From positions 9,383 to 73,382 of the forward strand of contig CAXSDH010000008.1 in assembly GCA_964235765.1 (NCBI GenBank): a stretch of DNA of 64,000 nucleotides, given 5' to 3'. This DNA comes from JAVVHH01 sp964235765. GTDB lineage: Bacteria; Pseudomonadota; Alphaproteobacteria; Acetobacterales; Acetobacteraceae. Each line of letters starts with the position of its first letter. Positions within the stretch are counted from its first letter, which is position 1. The notes below the pieces were generated by a model. That model saw only the letters and a list, made by a program, of their open reading frames with translations. It was not told where the DNA came from and searched no databases. Shown piece after piece: positions 15,703 to 24,073 of this stretch. The position numbers and the translations under genes were made by a program.

Positions 15703-16587
15703 TCAGCGGCCGCCCTGGGACATGTGGCTGGCCGCGGGCAGGGAGTCGAACGCGCCCGGCCGGGTCACCGTATCGGCGGCGGCGAACTGGGCGGCGGCAA
15801 TGGCGCCCTCCGAGCTCGAACCTCGCGCCAGCGCCGACGCCAGCGCGCCGCAGAACGCGTCCCCGGCGCCGGTGCTGTCCACCACGGAGACCCTCGGCGC
15901 CTGGTGATGCGTGCCGGGCGCGGCGAAGCAGCCGGCGGCGCCCATCGTGACGATGGCGAGCGCCGGGCCCATCGCGGCCAGGGCGACCGACGCCGCCGCG
16001 GCCTGCCGCCCGGTGATCGCCTCCGCCTCGCCCGCGTTCGCCACCACGCCCCAGCAATGGGCCAGCACCGCTGGCACCGGCCAGCGCAGCGGCGCGGCGT
16101 TCAGGATCACCCGGGCGCCGCGGGCCGCGGCCGTCCGTGCGCCGCACACGGTCGCGGCAAGGCCGAGATTGCCTTGCAGCAGCAGGATATCGCCCGCCGC
16201 GGCCAGGGCCGCGAACCGTTCCGCCGCACCGACGTCCAGCGCGTCCGCACAGGCCCCTGCCGTCACGATGCAGTTCTCGCCGTCGGGCGCGACCAGCACG
16301 ATGGAGGTGTCGGTCGGCGGCCCCGGCCGCAGGAAGTCCCGCTCGGCCAACGGCTCCGTCCCCAGCCTTTCAGCGACCCAGTCCCCCTCCGGGTCATCGC
16401 CCAGCGCGGCGCAGAACAGCACCGCCGCCCCGGCCCGCGCCGCCATCACGGCCTGGTTCAGGCCCTTGCCGCCCGGCGCGCGCCGGATCGGCCCGGCGAC
16501 CAGCGTCTCGCCGGGCCGTGGCAGGCGCGGCACCCGCATTGCGAGGTCCACCCCCGCATTGCCCAGCACCAGGACCCGCCCATTCAC
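15703..16587 (-). CDS. PfkB-family carbohydrate kinase (ribokinase-like)
   Basis: 294 residues from GTG 16587, chosen because it overlaps the BtpA stop in a GTGA arrangement and gives the family N-terminus VLVLGNAGVDLAMRVPRLPRPGET. Ribokinase signatures are present: GGKGLNQAVMAARAGA (sugar binding) and the C-terminal VVDSTGAGDAFCGALASAL with the catalytic Asp. The fold phosphorylates ribose, other sugars or nucleosides. Its pairing with a BtpA/SgcQ-type protein points to a sugar or nucleoside. Substrate is unknown. Confidence 0.87.
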   Translation of the reverse strand: MNGRVLVLGNAGVDLAMRVPRLPRPGETLVAGPIRRAPGGKGLNQAVMAARAGAAVLFCAALGDDPEGDWVAERLGTEPLAERDFLRPGPPTDTSIVLVAPDGENCIVTAGACADALDVGAAERFAALAAAGDILLLQGNLGLAATVCGARTAAARGARVILNAAPLRWPVPAVLAHCWGVVANAGEAEAITGRQAAAASVALAAMGPALAIVTMGAAGCFAAPGTHHQAPRVSVVDSTGAGDAFCGALASALARGSSSEGAIAAAQFAAADTVTRPGAFDSLPAASHMSQGGR

Positions 16588-17441
16588 GACGTGCAGGACG
16601 CCCTGGCGCGGTCCGCCTCGGCCATGAAGGCGCGCAGCCGGTCGGGATCGACCTCGTTCCACCACACGCCGTCGCGCTTCAGCGCGCTCGCCACGATCAC
16701 CGCGCTGGCCACGCCGAACATGTCCCCCACGTTGCCCGGGTTGACGCCGGACCCGACCAGCACGGGCAGCGACGTGCCGGCCGCGATGGCCCGCAACTCC
16801 TCGAGGCTGGCGCTGTCGCCCGTTCGCTGCCCGGTGGCGATGGCGGCATCGGCGTCGAAGAACTCGACGTCCCGCGCCAGTTCGCCCAGCGTGCGGTCCG
16901 CCGTGATGGCGTGGGCGCCGTGCTTGACGTGCACGTCGGCGAAAACGCGGACGCCGCGGGCGCGCAGGCCGGCCCGGTAGCGGGTGGCGGAGCCGGCCTG
17001 GCCCTCCATGAAGCCTTCATTGGCCACATAGGCGTTCGCCCACTGGTTCACCCGCACGAACCCGGCGCCCGCCGCCTTCGCCACGGCGATGGCCACATGC
17101 GCCGCGTTGGCCAGCACGTTGACGCCCACCGGCAGGGTGCTGCTGGCCACCACCGCCGCCGTGGTCACGGCCATGCAGGCCGCGACCTCGGGGCCCAACT
17201 GGTCGGGCTTGGCGAATGGGATATCACCGTGGTTCTCGACGATCAGTCCGTCCACCCCGCCGGCCGCGTAACGCCCGGCCTCCGCCACGGCGTGGGCGAC
17301 GATCTCGGCCATCGGCTGGCCATCGTAGTTGGGCGCGCCGGGGAAGGGGAGGCAGTGGATCACGCCGATGACGGCGCGGGTGCGGCCGAACAGGGCGCGG
17401 ACGGCGTCGGGGCGGGGCCGGTAGACGGGGGCGGCGTGCAT
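16584..17441 (-). CDS. BtpA/SgcQ family protein
   Basis: 285 residues from ATG 17441. The TIM-barrel BtpA family includes the photosystem I biogenesis factor BtpA and SgcQ of a sugar PTS operon. Seen here: VIGVIHCLPFPGAPNYDG at the N-terminus, GGVDGLIVENHGDIPF, VGVNVLANAAHVAIAVAKAAGAGFVRVNQW and VLVGSGVNPGNVGDM. In heterotrophs these proteins are usually encoded beside sugar kinases and transporters, as here. The biochemical role is not established. The start codon overlaps in reverse with an ATG on the other strand, so the divergent promoter region toward the permease genes is short. Confidence 0.85.
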   Translation of the reverse strand: MHAAPVYRPRPDAVRALFGRTRAVIGVIHCLPFPGAPNYDGQPMAEIVAHAVAEAGRYAAGGVDGLIVENHGDIPFAKPDQLGPEVAACMAVTTAAVVASSTLPVGVNVLANAAHVAIAVAKAAGAGFVRVNQWANAYVANEGFMEGQAGSATRYRAGLRARGVRVFADVHVKHGAHAITADRTLGELARDVEFFDADAAIATGQRTGDSASLEELRAIAAGTSLPVLVGSGVNPGNVGDMFGVASAVIVASALKRDGVWWNEVDPDRLRAFMAEADRARASCTS

Positions 17442-17544
17442 GGAAGATGCGGTATCCTCAACCGCCGCGCTCGTCCAGGCCCGGGTTGACCGGCCGGGGC
17501 GCACCCCCGATGCTTCCGCCCATGCAGCCCAGCACGGGACCACG

Positions 17545-18489
17545 ATGCGCGCGCTTGCCGGACGCCTGATCGCGCTCATCCCGGTGCTGCTCGGGCTTTC
17601 CGTGCTGACCTATGGCTTGCTCGCGATGGTGCCGGGCGACCCGGTGGTGACCATGCTCGGGCTCGAGGCCGACGCGCAGAGCGTCGCCACCCTCCGCGCC
17701 CGCTACGCGCTCGACCAGCCGCTGCCCGTCCGCTTCCTGTCCTGGCTGGGGCACGCGCTGAGGGGCGACCTCGGACGCTCCATCCAAACCGGCCGGCCCG
17801 TGCTGGCGATGGTGGGGACGGCGCTGGTCCCCACGCTGCAACTGGCCGGTGCCGCGCTGATGGTCTCGCTGCTGATCGCCTTGCCGGCGGGCGTGGTCGC
17901 CGCGACCAGGCGGGGCCGGGCAGCCGACGCGGCGGCGTCGCTGGCCGCCTTGGCCGGGCTGTCGTTGCCGAGCTTTTGGCTGGGCATCCTGCTGATCCTG
18001 GCCTTCTCCATCCACCTGCCGATGCTGCCAAGCTCCGGCTATGCCGCGTTCACCCAGGCGCCGCTCGAAGCGTTGCGGCACCTGGTTCTGCCGGCAATGA
18101 CCCTGGGCGCCGCGCTCGCGGCAGCGACCATGCGCATGACGCGCGGCGCCATGCTGGACGTGCTGCCGGCCGACTTCGTCCGCACCGCCCGCGCGAAAGG
18201 CCTCCGCAACCGGCGCGTGGTGTGGCGGCACGCGCTGCGCCCGGCGCTGGCGCCCGTTATCACGCTGATCGGCCTGCAACTCGGCCAGTTGCTGGGCGGC
18301 GTGGTGGTGACTGAGACGGTGTTCGCCTGGCCGGGCGTGGGCAAGCTCATCGTCGATGCCATCTTTGCCCGCGACTACCCGGTGGTCCAGGGCGCGATCC
18401 TGGTCACGGCCACGCTGTTCGTGGTGGTGAACCTGCTTGCCGACACGCTCTGCCTGGCGATCGACCCGCGCACGCGCGACGCCGGGTGA
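17545..18489 (+). CDS. ABC transporter permease, DppB/OppB type
   Basis: 314 residues from ATG 17545; an upstream in-frame ATG (17440) would add a non-conserved 35-residue leader. Six membrane helices and typical DppB features are present: the periplasmic DPVVTMLGLEADAQSVATLRARYALDQPLPVRF segment (residues are family-typical), LGRSIQTGRPV, and the EAA loop DFVRTARAKGLRNRRVV that contacts the ATPase. It overlaps the second permease by 4 nt (GTGA). No ATPase genes adjoin, so the energising subunits must come from elsewhere. Confidence 0.92.
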   Translation: MRALAGRLIALIPVLLGLSVLTYGLLAMVPGDPVVTMLGLEADAQSVATLRARYALDQPLPVRFLSWLGHALRGDLGRSIQTGRPVLAMVGTALVPTLQLAGAALMVSLLIALPAGVVAATRRGRAADAAASLAALAGLSLPSFWLGILLILAFSIHLPMLPSSGYAAFTQAPLEALRHLVLPAMTLGAALAAATMRMTRGAMLDVLPADFVRTARAKGLRNRRVVWRHALRPALAPVITLIGLQLGQLLGGVVVTETVFAWPGVGKLIVDAIFARDYPVVQGAILVTATLFVVVNLLADTLCLAIDPRTRDAG

Positions 18490-19307
18490 GGCATCTGGGC
18501 GGCGCGCGCGGGCTGCTCGGCCTCGTGCTCGTGCTCGCGGTGGCCGCCGCCGTGGCCGCCGGCCCCACGCTGTCGCCGTTCGCGGCGGACCACCCGGATT
18601 TCATCGCCACCTTGCAGCCGCCCTCGGCCACCCACCCGTTCGGCACGGACGACCTGGGGCGGGACGTGCTATCGCGGATATTGACCGGCGGCCGGGTCAG
18701 CCTGCTGGTGGCGCTGGAGGGCGTGGGGGGCGCGGCGTTGCTCGGGGTGCCGCTGGGTCTTGCCTGCGGGTTCCTCGGGGGCTGGACGGACCGGATCGTC
18801 ATGCGGCTGGTGGACGTTCTGCTCGCATTTCCGGGCATCCTGCTGGCGCTCGGCATCACAGCCGCGATTGGCGCTTCGGCCACCAGCGTGGCGCTGGCGG
18901 TCGGCGTCGTGAACCTGCCGGTGCTCGCCCGCATCGCCCGCAGCCAGGCGGTCGGCCTCCGCCTGCTCGACTTCGTCGTGGCGAGCCGCGCCGTGGGGCG
19001 GACGGAGGGCGCCATCCTGCTCCGCACCGTCGCGCCCAACGCGCTGTCGCCGGTATTGGTGCAGGGCACCGTGTTGATCGCGGCGGCGATCCTGACGGAA
19101 AGCTACCTGTCGTTCCTCGGCCTGGGGGTGCAGCCGCCCACCCCGAGCTGGGGCAACATGCTGCGCGACGCCGTGGGCTTCCTGGATCAGGCGGCTTGGC
19201 TCGCGTGGTTTCCGGGCCTCGCCTTGTTTGCCGCCGTGCTCGGGTTCAACCTGCTGGGCGACGGACTGCGCGACGGGCTCGACCCTCGCGCGCTGCAACA
19301 TTCGTAG
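18486..19307 (+). CDS. ABC transporter permease, DppC/OppC type
   Basis: 273 residues starting with GTG 18486 inside the GTGA overlap with the DppB-like gene. DppC hallmarks: the short N-terminal TM followed by THPFGTDDLGRDVLSRILTGGRVSL, the EAA loop FVVASRAVGRTEGAILLRTVAPN, and ESYLSFLGLGVQPPTPSWGNML near the C-terminus. It forms the membrane channel with the preceding protein. A strong AGGAGGA site follows it for the binding-protein gene 11 nt downstream, completing a permease-permease-SBP unit. Confidence 0.92.
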   Translation: MRHLGGARGLLGLVLVLAVAAAVAAGPTLSPFAADHPDFIATLQPPSATHPFGTDDLGRDVLSRILTGGRVSLLVALEGVGGAALLGVPLGLACGFLGGWTDRIVMRLVDVLLAFPGILLALGITAAIGASATSVALAVGVVNLPVLARIARSQAVGLRLLDFVVASRAVGRTEGAILLRTVAPNALSPVLVQGTVLIAAAILTESYLSFLGLGVQPPTPSWGNMLRDAVGFLDQAAWLAWFPGLALFAAVLGFNLLGDGLRDGLDPRALQHS

Positions 19308-19318
19308 GAGGAACCGCG

Positions 19319-20818
19319 ATGCCCGATTTCACCCGCCGCGCCATGCTCGCCGCCCCGGCCCTGCTGGCGGCCGGGCGCGCGGCGGCGCAGGCCCCGCGAA
19401 CCCTCGCCATCGGCGTCGTGTCCGACCCGGTGACCCTGGACCCCGCCTTCTCCGCCTCCTTCTTCGAGAACGCGGTGATGTATTGCCTGCACGAGACGCT
19501 GCTGGTGGCCGGGCCCGACGGCGCCATCACGCCGGGCCTAGCGACCCATAGCAGCCCGGACCCGATGCGCCACGTGCTGACGCTGCGCCCCAACCTCAGC
19601 TTCCACGACGGCGCCCCGCTGGATGCGGCGGCGGTGAAGGCCAATCTGGACCGCTATCTGGACCCCGCCACCGCCAGCATCCGCAAGGCCGATTTCGGCC
19701 CGTTGCAGGAGGTGGTCGTCACCGGACCGCTGACGGTCGAGCTGCGCATGTCGGCCCCCTATGCGCCGCTGCCGTACGTGCTGACCAACCGCGCCGGCAT
19801 GATCGTCTCCATGGACGCGGTGCGCCGGCTCGGCCCGGACTTTCCGACCCAGGCAGTCGGCTGCGGCCCCTACAAGTTCGTCAGCTGGACCAAGAACAGC
19901 GAGTTGGTGCTGGAACGCTTCGACGGCTACTGGCGCGGGCGGGACCAAGGGTTCGACCGCCTCGTGTTCCGCCCCATCCCGGACGAGACGGTGCGGCTCG
20001 CCAACCTGCGCAGCGGCACCTTGCAACTGATCGACGGGGTGCCGCCGCAGGCCGTCGCCGGGCTGGCGCGCGAGGCGGCCGTGCGGGTTTCGCAAATCCC
20101 GACGCTCGGCTTCAGCGCCTTCTCGTTCAACGTCACCCGCAAGCCGTTCGACGACGCGCGGGTGCGGCGCGCCTTTGCCGCCGCGGTCGACCCCGAGGTG
20201 GTGCAGCGCGTGGTGTATTTCGGCACCGGCCGCGTGTCGCAGGGCCCGCTGTCGCCGGCCGTCGCCTGGGCGTTCGACCCGGCGTTCAAGCCGCCCGGCG
20301 CCGACCCGGCGCGCGCCAAGGCGTTGCTGGCCGAGGCGGGCGTCGCCACGCCGGTGCCGATGACCATCACCGTCACCAACTCGCCGCAGATGGTCCGTAT
20401 TGCGCAGATCGCCCAGGCGCAGGCCAACGAGGCGGGCTTCCGCGTGGAGGTCAAGCAGATCGATCCCACCAGCCTGATCACCGTGCTGCGGCAGCGCGAC
20501 TTCGACCTGTGCATGTCACCCTGGAGCGGCCGCTACGACCCGGACGGCAACACCTATTTCTGGTTTACCAAGGGCGGCCCGAACAACTTCGCCGGCTACG
20601 ACAACCCGCAGGTCACGGCGTGGCTCGAGCAGGCGCGGGTGGGGGCGGACCGCGATGGCCGGGTCGCGCTGTATCGCAAGGTGCAGGACCAACTGGCCCG
20701 GGATGCGCCGGTGCTGTTCCTGCACTTCGACGCGATCATCCAGGCGAGCAGCGCGCGGCTGAGCTGGACCCAGTATCCGGATGCGGTGTTCCGCCTGTAC
20801 GACGCGCGGATGGGGTAA
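19319..20818 (+). CDS. ABC transporter substrate-binding protein, SBP_bac_5 family
   Basis: 499 residues starting MPDFTRRAMLAAPALLAAG, a twin-arginine-like or Sec signal ending at ...AAAQ. The mature chain begins PRTLAIGVVSDPVTLDP and carries FHDGAPLDAAAVKANLDRY and GCGPYKFVSWTKNSELVLERFDGYW, the peptide/nickel-binding pattern. It is the dedicated binding protein for the DppBC-type pair just upstream (ribosome site AGGAGGA). The ligand may be a peptide, opine or glycoside; the divergent kinase and BtpA genes make a sugar-containing ligand plausible. Confidence 0.9.
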   Translation: MPDFTRRAMLAAPALLAAGRAAAQAPRTLAIGVVSDPVTLDPAFSASFFENAVMYCLHETLLVAGPDGAITPGLATHSSPDPMRHVLTLRPNLSFHDGAPLDAAAVKANLDRYLDPATASIRKADFGPLQEVVVTGPLTVELRMSAPYAPLPYVLTNRAGMIVSMDAVRRLGPDFPTQAVGCGPYKFVSWTKNSELVLERFDGYWRGRDQGFDRLVFRPIPDETVRLANLRSGTLQLIDGVPPQAVAGLAREAAVRVSQIPTLGFSAFSFNVTRKPFDDARVRRAFAAAVDPEVVQRVVYFGTGRVSQGPLSPAVAWAFDPAFKPPGADPARAKALLAEAGVATPVPMTITVTNSPQMVRIAQIAQAQANEAGFRVEVKQIDPTSLITVLRQRDFDLCMSPWSGRYDPDGNTYFWFTKGGPNNFAGYDNPQVTAWLEQARVGADRDGRVALYRKVQDQLARDAPVLFLHFDAIIQASSARLSWTQYPDAVFRLYDARMG

Positions 20819-20820
20819 GC

Positions 20821-21246
20821 TTACTCTCCCAGGAGATGCAGCACGATCTCGCGCCGGTGGGGGCGGCGGCGGTGCTCGAACAAGTAGAGCCCCTGCCAGG
20901 TGCCGAGCACCGGGCGGCCTTCCGCCACCGGGATCGTCAACTGCGTGTCGGTCAGCATCGTGCGCAAATGGGCCGGCATGTCGTCCGGCCCCTCGTCGCC
21001 GTGCTCGTAGCGGCGCGCATCCTCGGGCACGAGGGCTTCGAAGTAGCGGGCGATATCCTCCCGCATCGTCGGGTCGGCGTTTTCCTGAACGGTCAGCGAG
21101 GCGGACGTGTGGCGGCACCACAAGGTCAGCAGCCCGGTTTTGACGCCCTGTGCGGCAACCCAGGCCATAACTGGCCGGGTGATCTCGGTCAGCCCCTTGC
21201 CGTGCGTCTCGATCGTCAGCCGGTCGGTGGATTGGCGCAGCGGCAT
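20821..21246 (-). CDS. YjbQ-family protein (secondary thiamine-phosphate synthase-like)
   Basis: 141 residues from ATG 21246. The YjbQ/UPF0047 pattern is clear: VQENADPTMREDIARYFEALVP, the conserved LLTLWCRHTSASLTVQEN with Cys and His, HLRTMLTDTQLTIPVAEGRPVLGTWQGLYLFEHRRRPHRREI. Some members complement thiamine-phosphate synthase mutants, but the natural role is unsettled. It lies 14 nt after the stop of glnD on the same strand and ends 2 nt from the convergent binding-protein gene. Confidence 0.9.
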   Translation of the reverse strand: MPLRQSTDRLTIETHGKGLTEITRPVMAWVAAQGVKTGLLTLWCRHTSASLTVQENADPTMREDIARYFEALVPEDARRYEHGDEGPDDMPAHLRTMLTDTQLTIPVAEGRPVLGTWQGLYLFEHRRRPHRREIVLHLLGE

Positions 21247-21260
21247 GGCGCGCCAGAGCC

Positions 21261-24071
21261 CTACCCGACCGCCGCCCGCTTGCGGCGTGGCTGGGCATTT
21301 GGCGCCGGTCCCGTTTCCTCCGGCGCCTGCAGCGCGGCCAGCAAAGCCAGCCGCAGGCTGGACAGCTTGCGCTCGTTCTCCACCTTCAGCCCGAACACGT
21401 CCTTGACGTAGAACACGTCCACCGCCCGCACCCCGTACGTGGTCACGTGCGCGCTCGCGATCTGCAGCCCTTGCTCGCTGATGGCCGCGGTCACGTCGTG
21501 CAGCAGGCCCGGCCGGTCGCGGCCGTTCACCTCCAGCACCGTGTGCGTGTGGCTGGCGCGATTGTCGATCACCACGCGCGGCGGCACGTGGATCGCGCGC
21601 ATGCGCCGGCCCAGCAGGGCCGCCGATGCCCGGCGCATCTCGCTGTCCAGCCCGAGCCGGCCGGACAGCGCCTGGTCGATCAGCACATGCAGCCGGGCCA
21701 GCCGGTGCGGGGCATCGAAGGTGCCGCCCGCCGCATCCTGGATCCAGAAGGTGTCGAGCGCGCTGCCGTTGGTCAGCGTGTGGATGCGCGCATCGACGAT
21801 GCTCGCCCCCGCCACCGCCAGCGCCCCCGCGATCCGGCTGAACAGCCCGGCATGGTCGGTGGTGTACACCGTCACCTCGGTCACTTCCCGGGCCGGCAGC
21901 GGCTGCGTATCCACGGTCAGCGGCGCCCCCCGGCTCTCGGCGCCGCGCACCAGCCGGGCATGCCGTGCGTGCGTTTCCGGGTCGAAGCTCAGCCAATAGC
22001 CGGGGTAGCCAAGGCCCAGGTAAAACTCCTGGTCCGCCGCGGGCCAATTGTCCAGCAAGGCCGCCGCTGCGTCCTTGGCGCGCGCCACCCGCACGTCGCG
22101 CTCCGTGGTGGCCAGGCCTCCGGCCAGCACGTCGGCCACCCTGGCGTACAGCTCGCGCAGCAGGGTCGCCTTCCAGCCGTTCCAGACCTTGGCGCTGACC
22201 GCCCGCATATCGGCCACCGTCAGCACCAGCAGCAGCTTCAGCCGCTCGGGCGACTGGATGGTGTCGGCCAGGTCCAGGATGGTCTTGGGGTCGTCGATGT
22301 CCCGCTTGAACGCGGTCTGGCTCAGCATGAGGTGGTGCAGCACCAGCCAGCTCACCGTTTCCGTCTCCTCGGCAGACAGCCCGATCGTCGGCCCGATCTC
22401 GAGCGCCAGCTCCGCGCCCAGCTCCGAATGGTCGCCGCCCCGGCCCTTGGCGATGTCGTGCAGCAGCATCGCCGCATACAGCGCTCGGCGGGATTGCAGG
22501 TCCTCAACCAGGCCCGACGCGACGGGCGCCACCTCGGCGAGTTCGCCCCGCTCCAACGCGTTCAGCACCCGCACCGCCTCGATGGTATGTTCATCCACGG
22601 TGAATACATGGTAGGTGTCGAACTGCATCTGGCCGACGATCCGCGCCCAGTCCGGGATGTAGCGGCCGAGGAACCCCGATTCGTTGAGCATCGACAGCGT
22701 TCGGGCACCCTCCGCCCGGCTATGCTCGCCATCCCGGCCGCAGAGCAGGTCCATGAAAATTACCCCCGCGGCCGGGTTGCCGCGCAAGGCGATGGCCTGC
22801 CGCTCGTGCCGGATCAGCGCCCGTATGGCCAGCGGATGCAGCGTGAGGTGCCGGTCCCGCGCCACCTGCAATATCCGCAGCATGGCGATCGGCTCCCGCT
22901 CGAAATCCCGGCCCGGCGCGCAGAGCAGCATGCCGTCGGCCAGCAGGAACCCCTGGCTGAGCAGGGCCTGGTCCGTCTCGGCCTGCAACGCCGGCGGGCC
23001 CAGCGCGGCCCGCACCACCGCGGGTTCCAGCACCGCGGTCACGCGGGTGATGTCGCGCGCCGTCAGGAAGTAGTGGCGCATGAACCGCTCGACGCCATCC
23101 TGCCGTCCGTGGCGAGTGTAGCCCATGCGGCCGCCGACCACCGGCTGCAAATCGAAGGTCAGCCGGTCCTCGGCCCGGCCGGCGACGTAATGCAGGTGGA
23201 ACCGCACCGTCCACAGGAAATCCCACGACCGGCGGGCGTGCTTGGCTTCCTGATGCGTCAGGATGCCGCCGCCGGGGCTCTGCGGCCCGACCAGCTCGCC
23301 CATCACCTGGGTGCCGAACACGTAGCGCGTCATCCAGTACAGCGTTTGCAGGTCGCGCAGCCCGCCGCGCCCCTCCTTGATGTTGGGTTCCACCAGGAAC
23401 GGGCTTTCGCCGTAACGGCGGTGCCGCGCATCGCGCTCGGCCTGCTTGGCGGCCAGGAACCCACCCGCGTTGTCACTCGCGCAGAAGGCCAGGAACCGCG
23501 CCTGGAACGCCTCGAACAGGCCGCCGTCGCCTGCCAGCAGCCGCGCGTCGATCATGGAGGTCCGCACCGTGAGGTCCCGGTCCGCCTCCGCCAGGCATTC
23601 ATCGACCGAGCGCGTGGCGTGCCCCACCTTGAGCCCAAGGTCCCATAGGAAGTAGAGCATGAACTCCACCGTCCCCAGCGTCGTCGCCGAGGGGTTGTCG
23701 CGGGTGATGAACAGCAGGTCGATGTCGCTGAATGGCGCCAGCACGCCGCGGCCATACCCGCCGGTCGCCACCACCGCCATCGGCTCCGGCGCGGCGTCGC
23801 CGGAAACCTGCTCGATCGCGTAGCCCTGCAACGTGGCGATCACCCCGTCCATCAAGCTGCCCAACAGCCGCCCCGCCTTCAGCCCGCTCATGCCGCCGGC
23901 CTCGAACTGGTCCTGCACGTGGTGCTGGAGCCGCGCGACATAGCGCCGGAAAGCGGCGAGCGCCGCATCCCGTGCGACGGGGGCCCCGGGCAGCGCGAGC
24001 CGCTCCAGCGCGTCGGTCAGGATACGGCGGGCCTCTTCGGGCTGTTCAGGCAGGGGGAGCGGTGCAAGCAT
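21261..24071 (-). CDS. glnD: [Protein-PII] uridylyltransferase / uridylyl-removing enzyme
   Basis: 936 residues, full length. GlnD senses glutamine and uridylylates or de-uridylylates PII proteins (GlnB/GlnK), setting nitrogen status. Domains in order: nucleotidyltransferase with GGYGRGVLAPFSDIDLLF (residues ~104-121), the GlnD-linker region, an HD domain with LHDIAKGRGGDHSELG (around 525), and two C-terminal ACT domains, TDHAGLFSRIAGALAVAG (~740) and GRDRPGLLHDVTAAISEQG (~855). The ATG is 2 nt downstream of the mutS stop, so both share a transcript, an order common in alphaproteobacteria. Confidence 0.97.
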   Translation of the reverse strand: MLAPLPLPEQPEEARRILTDALERLALPGAPVARDAALAAFRRYVARLQHHVQDQFEAGGMSGLKAGRLLGSLMDGVIATLQGYAIEQVSGDAAPEPMAVVATGGYGRGVLAPFSDIDLLFITRDNPSATTLGTVEFMLYFLWDLGLKVGHATRSVDECLAEADRDLTVRTSMIDARLLAGDGGLFEAFQARFLAFCASDNAGGFLAAKQAERDARHRRYGESPFLVEPNIKEGRGGLRDLQTLYWMTRYVFGTQVMGELVGPQSPGGGILTHQEAKHARRSWDFLWTVRFHLHYVAGRAEDRLTFDLQPVVGGRMGYTRHGRQDGVERFMRHYFLTARDITRVTAVLEPAVVRAALGPPALQAETDQALLSQGFLLADGMLLCAPGRDFEREPIAMLRILQVARDRHLTLHPLAIRALIRHERQAIALRGNPAAGVIFMDLLCGRDGEHSRAEGARTLSMLNESGFLGRYIPDWARIVGQMQFDTYHVFTVDEHTIEAVRVLNALERGELAEVAPVASGLVEDLQSRRALYAAMLLHDIAKGRGGDHSELGAELALEIGPTIGLSAEETETVSWLVLHHLMLSQTAFKRDIDDPKTILDLADTIQSPERLKLLLVLTVADMRAVSAKVWNGWKATLLRELYARVADVLAGGLATTERDVRVARAKDAAAALLDNWPAADQEFYLGLGYPGYWLSFDPETHARHARLVRGAESRGAPLTVDTQPLPAREVTEVTVYTTDHAGLFSRIAGALAVAGASIVDARIHTLTNGSALDTFWIQDAAGGTFDAPHRLARLHVLIDQALSGRLGLDSEMRRASAALLGRRMRAIHVPPRVVIDNRASHTHTVLEVNGRDRPGLLHDVTAAISEQGLQIASAHVTTYGVRAVDVFYVKDVFGLKVENERKLSSLRLALLAALQAPEETGPAPNAQPRRKRAAVG

Positions 24072-24073
24072 TG

